Shown: positions 1 through 6,087, counted from the stretch's first letter. The stretch: 6,711 bases of DNA from an uncultured Peptococcaceae bacterium (GCA_913064925.1 CAJYBN010000157.1:1-6711); one strand, 5' to 3'. Made by a program: numbers and translations. Notes: generated by a model from the letters alone, not told the origin.

Positions 1-17
1 GTGTGCTCTTCCGATCT
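1..17. other. Illumina adapter remnant (not genomic)
   Basis: Bases 1-17 read GTGTGCTCTTCCGATCT, which is the 3' end of the Illumina TruSeq read-2 adapter; the reverse complement AGATCGGAAGAGCACAC is the familiar adapter read-through start. It sits exactly at the window edge, inside what would be the coding frame of the minus-strand ATPase. The simplest reading is an untrimmed adapter at a contig end. Genomic sequence starts at base 18, and residues translated from bases 1-19 of the ATPase should be ignored. Confidence 0.93.
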
Positions 18-1627
18 CCCAGTTCCGCCAGCAGCTTGTGCAGGAGCAGCGACAGGCCTATGCCGGCCGCCAGCACCAAAAGGCCCGGCACCGGCTGCCA
101 GAACAGCAGCAGGCCCAGTCCCAGGCCGCCCAGCAACGCGGCCGGCACGAAAGCCCACAGGCGCCCGGGTGCTTTGGGCGCCTGCTGCAGCGACTCCTGC
201 ACCCGCCGGGCGCGCTCCTCTACCTCCGCCCGCCGCTGTTCCGCCGTTTCCCGCCGCCAGTCCAGGTAGCGCAGGTTTTCCAGGCCGGCGGCCGCCTGTT
301 CCAGCCGCCGCAGTTTTTCTCCGGGCGCCGGTGCACCGGCGGCAGCAGGCGGGGGCAGAGAGGCCGCCTGCTCCGCCAGGGCATCCCGTTCGTCCCTCAG
401 CCGCTGCAAATCCCGCCGGGCCTGCTCCAGCCGGGCGCCGGCCGCGGCGTTCTCCTGCTCGTTTTCCCGGAAACGGCGGGCAAAATCGCTTACCTGCCGC
501 CTGGCGGCCAGCGAAGTGTCAACCGCCGCTACCTTTTCTTCGTCCCACCCCGGCCCCAGGCCGGCCAGCTTTTCCCGCACCTCCCTTTCCCTTTCCCGTA
601 CCCGCGCCTGCTGCTCCGCCAGGCTGCGGCTCTTCTCCAGGTAGAGGGCGCGCTCCCCGGCCAGTTCCCTGATGGCACCGGCGCGCGATAGCACGGCTTC
701 GTCCACTGCCACGGCAGCCAGTTTTTCCTCCAGGGAGCGCGCCAGGGCCTCCCGTTCCCGCAGTTCCTCCAGTTTTTCCCCGCGCCTGGCTTCCAGCCGG
801 CCGAGCCTTTCCGGGCCGTCCTCGGGAAAATAATCGATTTGCTCCACCTGCTGCTGGGCGGACAAGCAGGCCTGCAGTTCGTTCCAGGGCGAGCGGGCCT
901 TTAAAAGGTGATCTACGCGGCGCAGGCGCCTGAGCTGCCGCTTCCGCCGGTCTTGCAGCTGCTCCCGCCCGCGTTCCAGCCCCGCCAGCTCTTTTTGCAG
1001 CGCCAGGTAGCGGGGCAGCTGCCGTTCCAGTTCCCTGATCCGCCGGTCCAGGCGCTCCAATTCCGCCAGCAGCCGGTTGATGACAGGTGCCCGGCCCCGG
1101 GGCTTGAAAAGCTCCCCGGTCGTTTTTTCCAGCGCCGCCGCCGCGTCCGCCAGCCGCCGGGGGTTGGTGCCCGTACCCGCACCGTATATATGGGCGTTCA
1201 CCTCGTCCCCGGCCAGGTCTTCCAGGCGGCGCAGCTCCTCCGGGCCGAAAGCGAACACGTTGCGAAACAGGACCGGGCTGATGCCCCGGAGGATGCGGCT
1301 GCGCAGTATTTCTTCCCCGGCCCGCTCCCCGCCGGGCAGCTCCACCGTAACCCTGCCGTTGCCCGGCCCGCGGCGTTCCACCCGGTAAACTTGACCTTCT
1401 TCCTCCAGCAGCAGGTAACCGCCCGGGTGGCCGCCGTGCAGCGGCTCGCACACCGGGCTCTCGCCCTTGAATCCAAACAGCACCGCCCGGATAAAAGAGA
1501 GCAGCGTCGACTTGCCCGCCTCGTTGGGGCCGTAAATGATGCAGGGCGAAGATGCCAAATCCGCACCGTCCAGGGAAAAATCCTTCCACACGCCATAGCT
1601 GTATATGTGCAGCCCCGCCAGCCTCAC
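18..1627 (-). CDS. yhaN: SbcC/YhaN-type AAA ATPase, N-terminal part (truncated by contig end)
   Basis: This is the ATPase partner of the SbcD/YhaO nuclease encoded just upstream, in the SMC/Rad50-like group that acts on DNA ends and hairpins. About 536 codons are present without a stop; the C-terminal half, with Walker B and signature motifs, is missing. The start is GTG at 1625-1627, sharing GTGA with the nuclease stop and preceded by a GGGAGGAGG ribosome site 7 bases away. The protein opens with a beta strand typical of the family (VRLAGLHIYSYG), then Walker A GPNEAGKST at residues 33-41. A Glu/Arg/Leu-rich coiled coil fills residues ~175-480. Two hydrophobic segments (~490-509 and ~514-530) form a membrane hairpin, which I recall as characteristic of YhaN rather than classical SbcC. 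B. subtilis YhaN is roughly 960 residues, so about 55% is here. Family assignment is firm; YhaN versus SbcC is inference from the hairpin and the partner. Confidence 0.88.
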
Positions 1628-2913
1628 GTGGCATCCTCCTCCCACAGCAGGTCCAGGGCCAAATCCTCGGCGGCTTCCAGCAGGGCGTCAAATTCTTCCT
1701 CTCCCGGCACGCCCGCGTAGCGGGCCAACCGGTGGTGCAGGGGAGCCAGCATTTGCTGCAGGACCCGGCGCGCCTCCCCGCCGCCGCGGGCTTCCCGGCT
1801 GACGGCCAGCAAGTCCCCCAGCAGAGTCCGGCTGGCCCGCAGCGCCTCCTTGTCCACCGCGGGGGCGGTGCGCCTCCGTATGGACTCGGGCCAGACAAAG
1901 GTGCCCGCCGGCCCGGCGTGGCGGTGCCGCAGCTCGTCCAGCAGGTCTTCCAGCGTCCCGTCGTGCCGCAGCCGCCCGTGCAGCGGGCCGCGCCCCGTCA
2001 ACTCCAGCCTGGCCACCACGGACCGGCCCGCGTGCCTTTCCTTCAGGCGTTCCATCTCCCGGTCCAGGCGATCCAGCAGCTCCTGCTCCGTATCCAGGCC
2101 GTCAACGGGTACCGCCAGCCGCTCCCAGCGCACGGAATCCACGGCCAGAAACCGAAGGGTTATATCGCCCCCGGGGCCCACCTGCACCAGCCAGCAGCCC
2201 TTGGGCCCGGTTTCCCTGGGGTTGCGCCCCTGCAGGCTGCCGGGATAAACAACGCAGGGCCCGTGCTCCCGCAGCACCGCCCGGCGGTGCACGTGGCCCA
2301 GGGCCCAGTAATCAAAGCCGGAACCCACCAGGTCTTCCACGCTGCACGGTGCGTAATTGGCGTGTTCCGACCAGCCCCCTACGTTGCCGTGCAGCACGGC
2401 CACGGCAAAGGGCGCGCCGGGATCCCGCCGGAACAGGGCCGCGTAATTCTCCGTCACCTCGCGACAGGGGTAGCTTATCCCGTAAACGCGGGCTATCTCC
2501 GCGCCGCCTTTGACCACCGGGCGGGCCTCCACCCGCCCCGGCGCAAAAAACCAGGTATTTTCCGGCCAGTCCAGCGACGCCCGCCACCCTTCATCGTGGT
2601 CGTGGTTGCCGTGCGCCACAAACACGGGAATGCCCGCGGCGGCCAGGCGTTCAAGGGCATCGCGAAAGCGCAGCTGGGCGCGCAGGCTGCGGTCGGCCAG
2701 GTCGTAAATGTCCCCGGCCAGCACCACAAAATCCACCCGGTGCTCAATACAGGCTTCCACCAGGTTGTCGAGGGCGGTGAAGGTACAGTCGCGCAGCTGG
2801 CGCAGCACGTTGTCCCGGGTTTCCCCGTCGGCAAAGTGCACCTGTTCGAAGCCGCGGAAGGGGCTGTCCAAGTGCAGGTCCGCAGCGTGGATAAAGGAAA
2901 AACCGTCGCGCAA
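1624..2913 (-). CDS. yhaO: SbcD/YhaO-type DNA repair metallophosphoesterase
   Basis: This 429-residue protein is a calcineurin-like metallophosphoesterase of the SbcD/Mre11 group, the nuclease subunit that works with the ATPase encoded next. The metal-binding motifs are all present in order: D12-x-H14 (HAADLHLDSP), G67-D68 (VLAGDIYD), G102-N-H-D105 (AHGNHDHD), H175 (VLHGN) and G206-H-V-H209 (ALGHVH). A YPGSLQGRNPRE motif follows at ~223-234, and the remaining C-terminal ~180 residues would form the capping and ATPase-binding part. The length is close to that of B. subtilis YhaO. The start is TTG at 2911-2913, supported by an AAGGGG ribosome site 7 bases upstream; no ATG lies between that site and the first motif. 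The stop overlaps the next gene by four bases, so the two are one operon. Nothing is broken. The alternative name, exonuclease SbcD, differs only in subfamily. Confidence 0.93.
   Translation of the reverse strand: MRDGFSFIHAADLHLDSPFRGFEQVHFADGETRDNVLRQLRDCTFTALDNLVEACIEHRVDFVVLAGDIYDLADRSLRAQLRFRDALERLAAAGIPVFVAHGNHDHDEGWRASLDWPENTWFFAPGRVEARPVVKGGAEIARVYGISYPCREVTENYAALFRRDPGAPFAVAVLHGNVGGWSEHANYAPCSVEDLVGSGFDYWALGHVHRRAVLREHGPCVVYPGSLQGRNPRETGPKGCWLVQVGPGGDITLRFLAVDSVRWERLAVPVDGLDTEQELLDRLDREMERLKERHAGRSVVARLELTGRGPLHGRLRHDGTLEDLLDELRHRHAGPAGTFVWPESIRRRTAPAVDKEALRASRTLLGDLLAVSREARGGGEARRVLQQMLAPLHHRLARYAGVPGEEEFDALLEAAEDLALDLLWEEDAT
1635..1643 (-). promoter_or_regulatory. Ribosome binding site of the YhaN-type gene
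   Basis: On the minus strand GGGAGGAGG lies inside the end of the upstream nuclease gene, 7 bases before GTG at 1627. It is a near-perfect anti-16S match and decides the GTG start. Together with the GTGA stop/start overlap it implies translational coupling of nuclease and ATPase. Confidence 0.8.
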
Positions 2914-2917
2914 ATGA

Positions 2918-3133
2918 TCACCCCTTTTGCCCCGGAAGTTCCGGGTAACCGGTTATGGATTGGATGGCCCGGTACAAAGGGCGCAGCCTCCGGTACATGC
3001 GCCGGTAAACCCGGCAATAAAGCAAGTCGCATGTGCGCACCGCGCCGTGCTGAGTCTGAAATACCCACCAGCCGATGCTAATTTCAGCTGCCGCCAAAAA
3101 TATAAAAAAATACTTGTATTTACCCCAAACCAA
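2918..3133 (-). CDS. Possible small membrane protein, 71 codons (doubtful)
   Basis: This open frame upstream of the nuclease gene would encode a single-pass membrane peptide: a hydrophobic stretch rich in Phe, Ala, Ile and Trp at residues ~7-25, then a strongly basic tail with several Tyr-Arg pairs (CRVYRRMYRRLRPLYRA). In favour: it ends four bases before the nuclease start, has a sensible single-TM layout, and its second half has G/C-rich third positions like its neighbours. Against: the only upstream start is a TTG directly after an in-frame stop, no ribosome site precedes it, and that TTG lies within the best -10 box for the operon, so the mRNA may begin inside the ORF. I do not recognise the sequence. 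If it is not real, this stretch is simply a ~210-base leader of the nuclease operon. Confidence 0.25.
   Translation of the reverse strand: MVWGKYKYFFIFLAAAEISIGWWVFQTQHGAVRTCDLLYCRVYRRMYRRLRPLYRAIQSITGYPELPGQKG
2921..2926 (-). promoter_or_regulatory. Ribosome binding site deciding the TTG start of the nuclease gene
   Basis: The minus strand reads AAGGGG followed by 7 bases and TTG at 2913. The possible upstream small ORF ends (TGA, 2918-2920) between this site and the TTG, so if that ORF is translated the nuclease would be coupled to it. Confidence 0.65.
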
Positions 3134-3140
3134 TTATAAT
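3114..3140 (+). promoter_or_regulatory. Candidate promoter for the plus-strand ATPase gene
   Basis: TTGTAT (3114-3119) and TATAAT (3135-3140) are separated by 15 bases, shorter than the ideal 17; ATAATA at 3137-3142 would give a 17-base spacing with a weaker -10. The ATTATAAT core is shared with the minus-strand candidate, so the two promoters would overlap and compete. Confidence 0.35.
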
Positions 3141-3161
3141 ATGTTAGATAATTAATGCTAA
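3133..3161 (-). promoter_or_regulatory. Candidate sigma-A promoter for the nuclease operon
   Basis: On the minus strand TTAGCA (3156-3161, 4 of 6 to TTGACA), a 17-base spacer, and a perfect TATAAT (3133-3138). It lies in the AT-rich trough between two divergent transcription units, and would give a leader of about 210 bases before the nuclease TTG. Confidence 0.45.
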
Positions 3162-3171
3162 AGTATTACTT

Positions 3172-3178
3172 AAGGGGG
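3172..3178 (+). promoter_or_regulatory. Ribosome binding site of the MinD/ParA-like gene
   Basis: AAGGGGG stands 11 bases before ATG at 3190. This is somewhat long spacing, but no other start lies nearer, and the protein begins with the expected KIISIYG strand immediately after the ATG. Confidence 0.6.
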
Positions 3179-3189
3179 CTAAAATATTA

Positions 3190-3918
3190 ATGAAAATAAT
3201 CTCGATATACGGCGTCACCAGGCAAAGCGGTAACACCACCATCGCCGAGGAACTGGCCCTGATCAGCCAAAACAAGGGGCACAAAACCATTCTGTTGGAC
3301 CTGGACATTCACCACGGCGATGTCACCGAAAGGCTCAAGCTAAACCCCCACCCCAACATCAGCGACTGGTGCGAAGACATTTACCGCCGCAGCAGGAAAA
3401 CGCCCATCATCTTCGTGAAATACACGCCATTCGAATGGTCGGCGTTCTTACAAAAGCACCCTTCGGGGCTGGACGTGCTGGCCACCAACACCAACCCTAA
3501 GCTGCCGCACTACGGCAACATATACTACGAAATTATGATAATTTTTAATGCTATAAAGAAAAGCGATTACGACGTGATGGTCGTGGACACGGGTAACGTG
3601 CCCACCAGCTTCAACTACATGGTACTGGAGGAGTCGGACTTCCCGGTGCTGGTGGTGGACACATTCAGGTACAATGTGCAAATGCTGAAGCATTTCCTTT
3701 GGGACCTGGAGGATGTGCACTTCCCGGTGGAAAAACTGCAGCTGCTGTTCAACAGGGAGCCTTCTCCCATTGAGGACCTGCCCGAAACGGTGGCCAAAGA
3801 ATTCGGCCTGCCTGTACTGGGCGTCCTGCCGGAAATGGAGAAGGGACTGGAAACCCTGGCCAGGGGTACCTTCAGCCGGAAGCTGGTTGAAATATTTGAC
3901 AAAATGATGGGTAAGTAG
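3190..3918 (+). CDS. MinD/ParA/TadZ(CpaE)-like P-loop protein with degenerate Walker A
   Basis: This 242-residue protein has the fold layout of the deviant-Walker-A family (MinD, ParA, TadZ/CpaE), whose members usually position or organise other structures in an ATP-dependent way. Visible landmarks are the first strand KIISIYGV, the P-loop position GVTRQSGNTT (8-17), the Walker A' strand ILLDLDIHHGDV (34-45) and the Walker B strand DVMVVDTGN (128-136). A later VLVVDT strand and the LLFNRE turn (~186-190) take the usual place of the base-binding region. The P-loop is abnormal: the family pattern KGGxGKTT is RQSGNTT here, so the signature lysine is Arg11 and the nucleotide-binding lysine is Asn15. 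The acidic residues D37, D39 and D133 remain. It stands alone, divergent from the nuclease operon and convergent with cdaR; no pilus or division gene is visible. Its G+C looks clearly lower than its neighbours, hinting at a different history. Function unknown. Confidence 0.8.
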   Translation: MKIISIYGVTRQSGNTTIAEELALISQNKGHKTILLDLDIHHGDVTERLKLNPHPNISDWCEDIYRRSRKTPIIFVKYTPFEWSAFLQKHPSGLDVLATNTNPKLPHYGNIYYEIMIIFNAIKKSDYDVMVVDTGNVPTSFNYMVLEESDFPVLVVDTFRYNVQMLKHFLWDLEDVHFPVEKLQLLFNREPSPIEDLPETVAKEFGLPVLGVLPEMEKGLETLARGTFSRKLVEIFDKMMGK

Positions 3919-3925
3919 CCGCCGG

Positions 3926-4052
3926 ACAACTCTAAGGCTCGCTCCGGGCGAAACCGGGCCGCCCGCAGGCTTACGTCCTGTCTCGGTTCGAGCTGCCGCG
4001 CGCGTCCTGCGCGCGCCTCCCGGTTTCGCTCCCTCGTTTCTCCAAGAGTTGT
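3926..4052. repeat. Structured intergenic inverted-repeat element, 127 bases
   Basis: The element is bounded by a perfect 8-base inverted repeat, ACAACTCT (3926-3933) and AGAGTTGT (4045-4052). A second perfect pair nests inside: GCGAAACCGGG (3948-3958) and CCCGGTTTCGC (4019-4029). Between these arms are further hairpins: CGGGCG/CGCCCG (3945-3950 with 3960-3965), CTCG/CGAG (3982-3985 with 3989-3992), and a 7-base-pair GCGCGCG stem (3998-4004 with 4010-4016). It starts 8 bases after the stop of the plus-strand gene and lies between convergent genes. This resembles dispersed intergenic palindromic repeats and could cap both transcripts, but there is no U-run, so a classical intrinsic terminator is not shown. 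Reading frames through it are very Arg-rich and not credible proteins. Confidence 0.65.
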
Positions 4053-4055
4053 AAC

Positions 4056-4121
4056 CCGGCGCTCCGCACGTCGTTCGCTCCAGGAAACGGAAGCGCCGGC
4101 CTGCCGCTGCGGCACGCCGGT
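4056..4121. repeat. Second cluster of GC-rich inverted repeats
   Basis: CCGGCGCT (4056-4063) pairs with AGCGCCGG (4092-4099) across 28 bases. A tighter, mutually exclusive hairpin joins 4095-4107 to 4109-4121 with 11 of 13 positions complementary around a central T. The heptamer TCGCTCC occurs three times in direct orientation across this and the preceding element (3939, 4026, 4075). The remaining bases to 4179 hold no gene and only weak short palindromes. Confidence 0.5.
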
Positions 4122-4179
4122 CCTGTCGCACCGGGCCGGAAGCGGCGCGCCCGCCGGGACGGTCAAAACCGCCACAGCT

Positions 4180-5190
4180 TTATTCCTCCCCGGGAACATC
4201 CGGCATGCCGGCGTTACCTGTCCCATGTTCCGCGGGCGGCTGCGTCATGGTTTCTTCATTCCCGCTGGGCGGAGGGTTTTCCTGCTCCCGCCCCGCCGCC
4301 GGAAAAATGCGCACGGTGATACTCACCCTGTCGGGATGGACTGACTTGGCCCCGTCGGGCAGCACCAGCGCCACGTCCCTTTCCACGTCGGCCGCAATGC
4401 CGGTAATGTCCACTTGCATGGTACTTACCGCAGTGAGACCCTGCAGCACTTCCTCCCGCGCCACCACCTGCACCGAAGACGGCTGCACCGCCGTTTGACC
4501 CACCACATATCCCGCGGCCGGCTGGCCGGACAGCCTGATGCGCACCGGCAGGCGCTTGGAGGGCAGCTCGGTCACAGGCACCGTTACCGCCACCAGCCCC
4601 GGGCGCACCGTTACTGCGTCAATGCCGGTATCTACCGCCATCTCCCGCTCCAGTGTATCATCGGCCCCGCTCACGTCCACGGTAACGCCCACCTGGTCTA
4701 TTTTCGCCAGTATCTTGCTGGGCCCCTCGATAACCACCACCGGCGGTTTTAAAACGGGTTCGCCCGCCTGCATTCCGTCCTGCACGTCGCCCTTCAAGCT
4801 AACGGAAACAGGCACTGTTTTCTCAACCACCTTGTCCACGTTAACCCTCACCACTTGCGGGATCACCTGCAGCAACTCGATGCCGGGCGGCGTGGACACC
4901 TCCACGGGCAGTTCCTGCTCTCCCGTGCCGGTGTCGAAGAGTTTCACCCGGGCCTTAAAATTTTCCTTTTTCAGCGTGCTGATAACGCTCATGGTGCCCT
5001 TAACCCGAATGTTCACCGCCTTGGGCAGCCCTTCCACCACATAACCGGGCGGCTTGTCCTCCATTACCAGGGGAATGTTATAGGTCTGGTCGGTAACCGG
5101 GTTCTGCTCGTTGGTGACGTAAACCCAAAGCAGCACCGCCACCAGCAAGGCCAGTATGCGAATTGACATGTCCTGCCAATTGAAGGCCAA
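4180..5190 (-). CDS. cdaR: CdaR, YbbR-domain regulator of the diadenylate cyclase CdaA
   Basis: CdaR is the membrane-anchored extracytoplasmic partner that modulates CdaA in the c-di-AMP pathway. From the TTG start it has 336 residues: a short cytoplasmic N-terminus, one transmembrane helix (~9-25, RILALLVAVLLWVYV) followed by TNEQNP, then about three YbbR repeats outside the membrane (~38-128, ~128-210, ~212-297). Each repeat shows the alternating Val/Ile beta pattern with proline and glycine turns. The last ~40 residues are a Pro/Glu/Gly-rich, probably disordered tail. B. subtilis CdaR is longer and has more repeats. I prefer TTG at 5188-5190 because GGAGG stands 8 bases upstream; the in-frame GTG at 5199 overlaps the cdaA stop but has no free ribosome site. 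The gene begins 5 bases after cdaA ends. The usual next gene, glmM, does not follow. Confidence 0.92.
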   Translation of the reverse strand: MAFNWQDMSIRILALLVAVLLWVYVTNEQNPVTDQTYNIPLVMEDKPPGYVVEGLPKAVNIRVKGTMSVISTLKKENFKARVKLFDTGTGEQELPVEVSTPPGIELLQVIPQVVRVNVDKVVEKTVPVSVSLKGDVQDGMQAGEPVLKPPVVVIEGPSKILAKIDQVGVTVDVSGADDTLEREMAVDTGIDAVTVRPGLVAVTVPVTELPSKRLPVRIRLSGQPAAGYVVGQTAVQPSSVQVVAREEVLQGLTAVSTMQVDITGIAADVERDVALVLPDGAKSVHPDRVSITVRIFPAAGREQENPPPSGNEETMTQPPAEHGTGNAGMPDVPGEE

Positions 5191-5195
5191 AAAGT

Positions 5196-6017
5196 TCACC
5201 TCCGCTGCCAGAGGGAGGAAATGGCGCTCCTCTTGGTGGGCTGTAAAAATTTGCCCAGCAGTTCCCGCAACCCCGCCTCGTTGAGGCGCCGGTAAAGGTT
5301 GCCTTCCAGGGCCAGGGACACGGTGCCCGTCTCCTCGGAAACCACCACCGCCAGGGCGTCCGTCTGTTCCGACAGGCCAACAGCCGCGCGGTGCCTGGTG
5401 CCCAGTTCCCTGCTCAGTTCCATGCTGTCCGAAAGCGGCAATACGCAGGCCGCGGCCTGCAGCCTGTCCCCCCTGATGATAGCCGCCCCGTCGTGCAGCG
5501 GGGAGCGCGGAATAAATATGTTAACAAGCAATTCCGCCGACACGCGGGCCTCAACCCTGACGCCGGTGTCCACGAATTCCTCCAGCCCGGTGTTACGTTC
5601 CAGCACGATCAAAGCCCCGGTACGGGAGGAGGACATGCTCTGCACGGCTTTGACCACCTCATTGATCAGGGCGGTCCGGTCGCCCTCGTTCATCTGATTG
5701 AGGGGGCGGTAAAAGAAATCGCCGCCACCCAGTTTACCCAGGGCACGGCGCAGTTCAGGCTGAAAAACGATGGGCAGAGCCACCACCAATGCAGTCATAG
5801 TCTGCTTCAGCAGCCAGTGCACGGTATTCAGGTTGAGCAAGCTGCTGAGGGCGGTGGCCACCAGCAGCACCATGATACCCTTGATCAGCTGCATCGCCCT
5901 GGTGCCCCTGATGAGCAGCATCAAGCGGTACAGCACGAAGGCCACAATTAAAATGTCAATCACGCTGGTAACGTTAAACAGGTTAAGATTGATTTGCAGC
6001 GCTTTGAGGTATTCCAT
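5196..6017 (-). CDS. cdaA: CdaA, membrane diadenylate cyclase (c-di-AMP synthase)
   Basis: CdaA joins two ATP molecules into cyclic di-AMP, the messenger that controls potassium and osmolyte uptake and cell-wall balance in Firmicutes. From ATG at 6015-6017 the protein has 273 residues, the length I recall for B. subtilis CdaA. Three transmembrane helices occupy ~19-36 (VIDILIVAFVLYRLMLLI), ~45-63 and ~69-85. The DAC domain follows, with the two hallmark motifs intact: PLHDGAAI (D176-G-A) and GTRHRAAVG (R208-H-R). The family signature LIRGTRAMQLIKG lies between the first two helices. A TTG at 6033-6035 would add six residues but has no ribosome site; the ATG has a modest GGGGG 9 bases upstream. 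It is first in a cdaA-cdaR operon with its own promoter. No key residue is missing, so an active enzyme is expected. Confidence 0.96.
   Translation of the reverse strand: MEYLKALQINLNLFNVTSVIDILIVAFVLYRLMLLIRGTRAMQLIKGIMVLLVATALSSLLNLNTVHWLLKQTMTALVVALPIVFQPELRRALGKLGGGDFFYRPLNQMNEGDRTALINEVVKAVQSMSSSRTGALIVLERNTGLEEFVDTGVRVEARVSAELLVNIFIPRSPLHDGAAIIRGDRLQAAACVLPLSDSMELSRELGTRHRAAVGLSEQTDALAVVVSEETGTVSLALEGNLYRRLNEAGLRELLGKFLQPTKRSAISSLWQRR
5199..5203 (-). promoter_or_regulatory. Ribosome binding site deciding the cdaR start
   Basis: Minus-strand GGAGG, formed by the last codon region of cdaA (AGG TGA), lies 8 bases upstream of TTG at 5190. It overlaps the competing GTG at 5197-5199, so initiation at that GTG is unlikely. 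Placement inside the cdaA end suggests coupled translation. Confidence 0.7.
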
Positions 6018-6058
6018 GAACCGAGGCCCCCGCAATGCTCTTGTTTCTAAAACATTTT

Positions 6059-6087
6059 ATCATATTACACAAAGATTCACAGGTGAA
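6059..6087 (-). promoter_or_regulatory. Probable promoter of cdaA-cdaR
   Basis: On the minus strand TTCACC (6082-6087, 4 of 6 to TTGACA), a 17-base spacer, and TATGAT (6059-6064, 5 of 6 to TATAAT). The transcript would start near 6052 and give a leader of about 35 bases before ATG at 6017. A perfect TTGACA also occurs upstream (6116-6121) but has no -10 at the right distance. Confidence 0.55.
6076..6087. promoter_or_regulatory. Palindrome over the -35 box of cdaA (possible operator)
   Basis: TTCACAGGTGAA is a perfect 5-base inverted repeat with a two-base centre, and it covers the proposed -35 hexamer. A repressor bound here would block the promoter. No regulator is encoded nearby and the site may be coincidental. 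Confidence 0.3.

Noticed and set aside
519..1898. Long minus-strand frame of 459 codons overlapping the ATPase and nuclease genes
   Set aside because: It is rich in Gly, Ala, Pro and Arg without motifs, and bridges two well-supported genes in another frame. The frame from GTG at 1627 carries a perfect Walker A motif and a strong ribosome site.
1552..3081. Plus-strand frame of 509 codons opposite the nuclease gene
   Set aside because: It is an antisense shadow of GC-rich coding DNA: Pro/Gln/His-rich, with no domain pattern and directly opposite intact metallophosphoesterase motifs.
3919..4179. Intrinsic terminator between the convergent genes
   Set aside because: Many strong hairpins exist, but none is followed by a run of T on either strand, so a Rho-independent terminator cannot be claimed.
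3448..4226. Minus-strand frames over the MinD/ParA-like gene and the repeat region
   Set aside because: They are Arg/Ala-rich translations of palindromic DNA and of an antisense strand, with no recognisable fold and no ribosome site.
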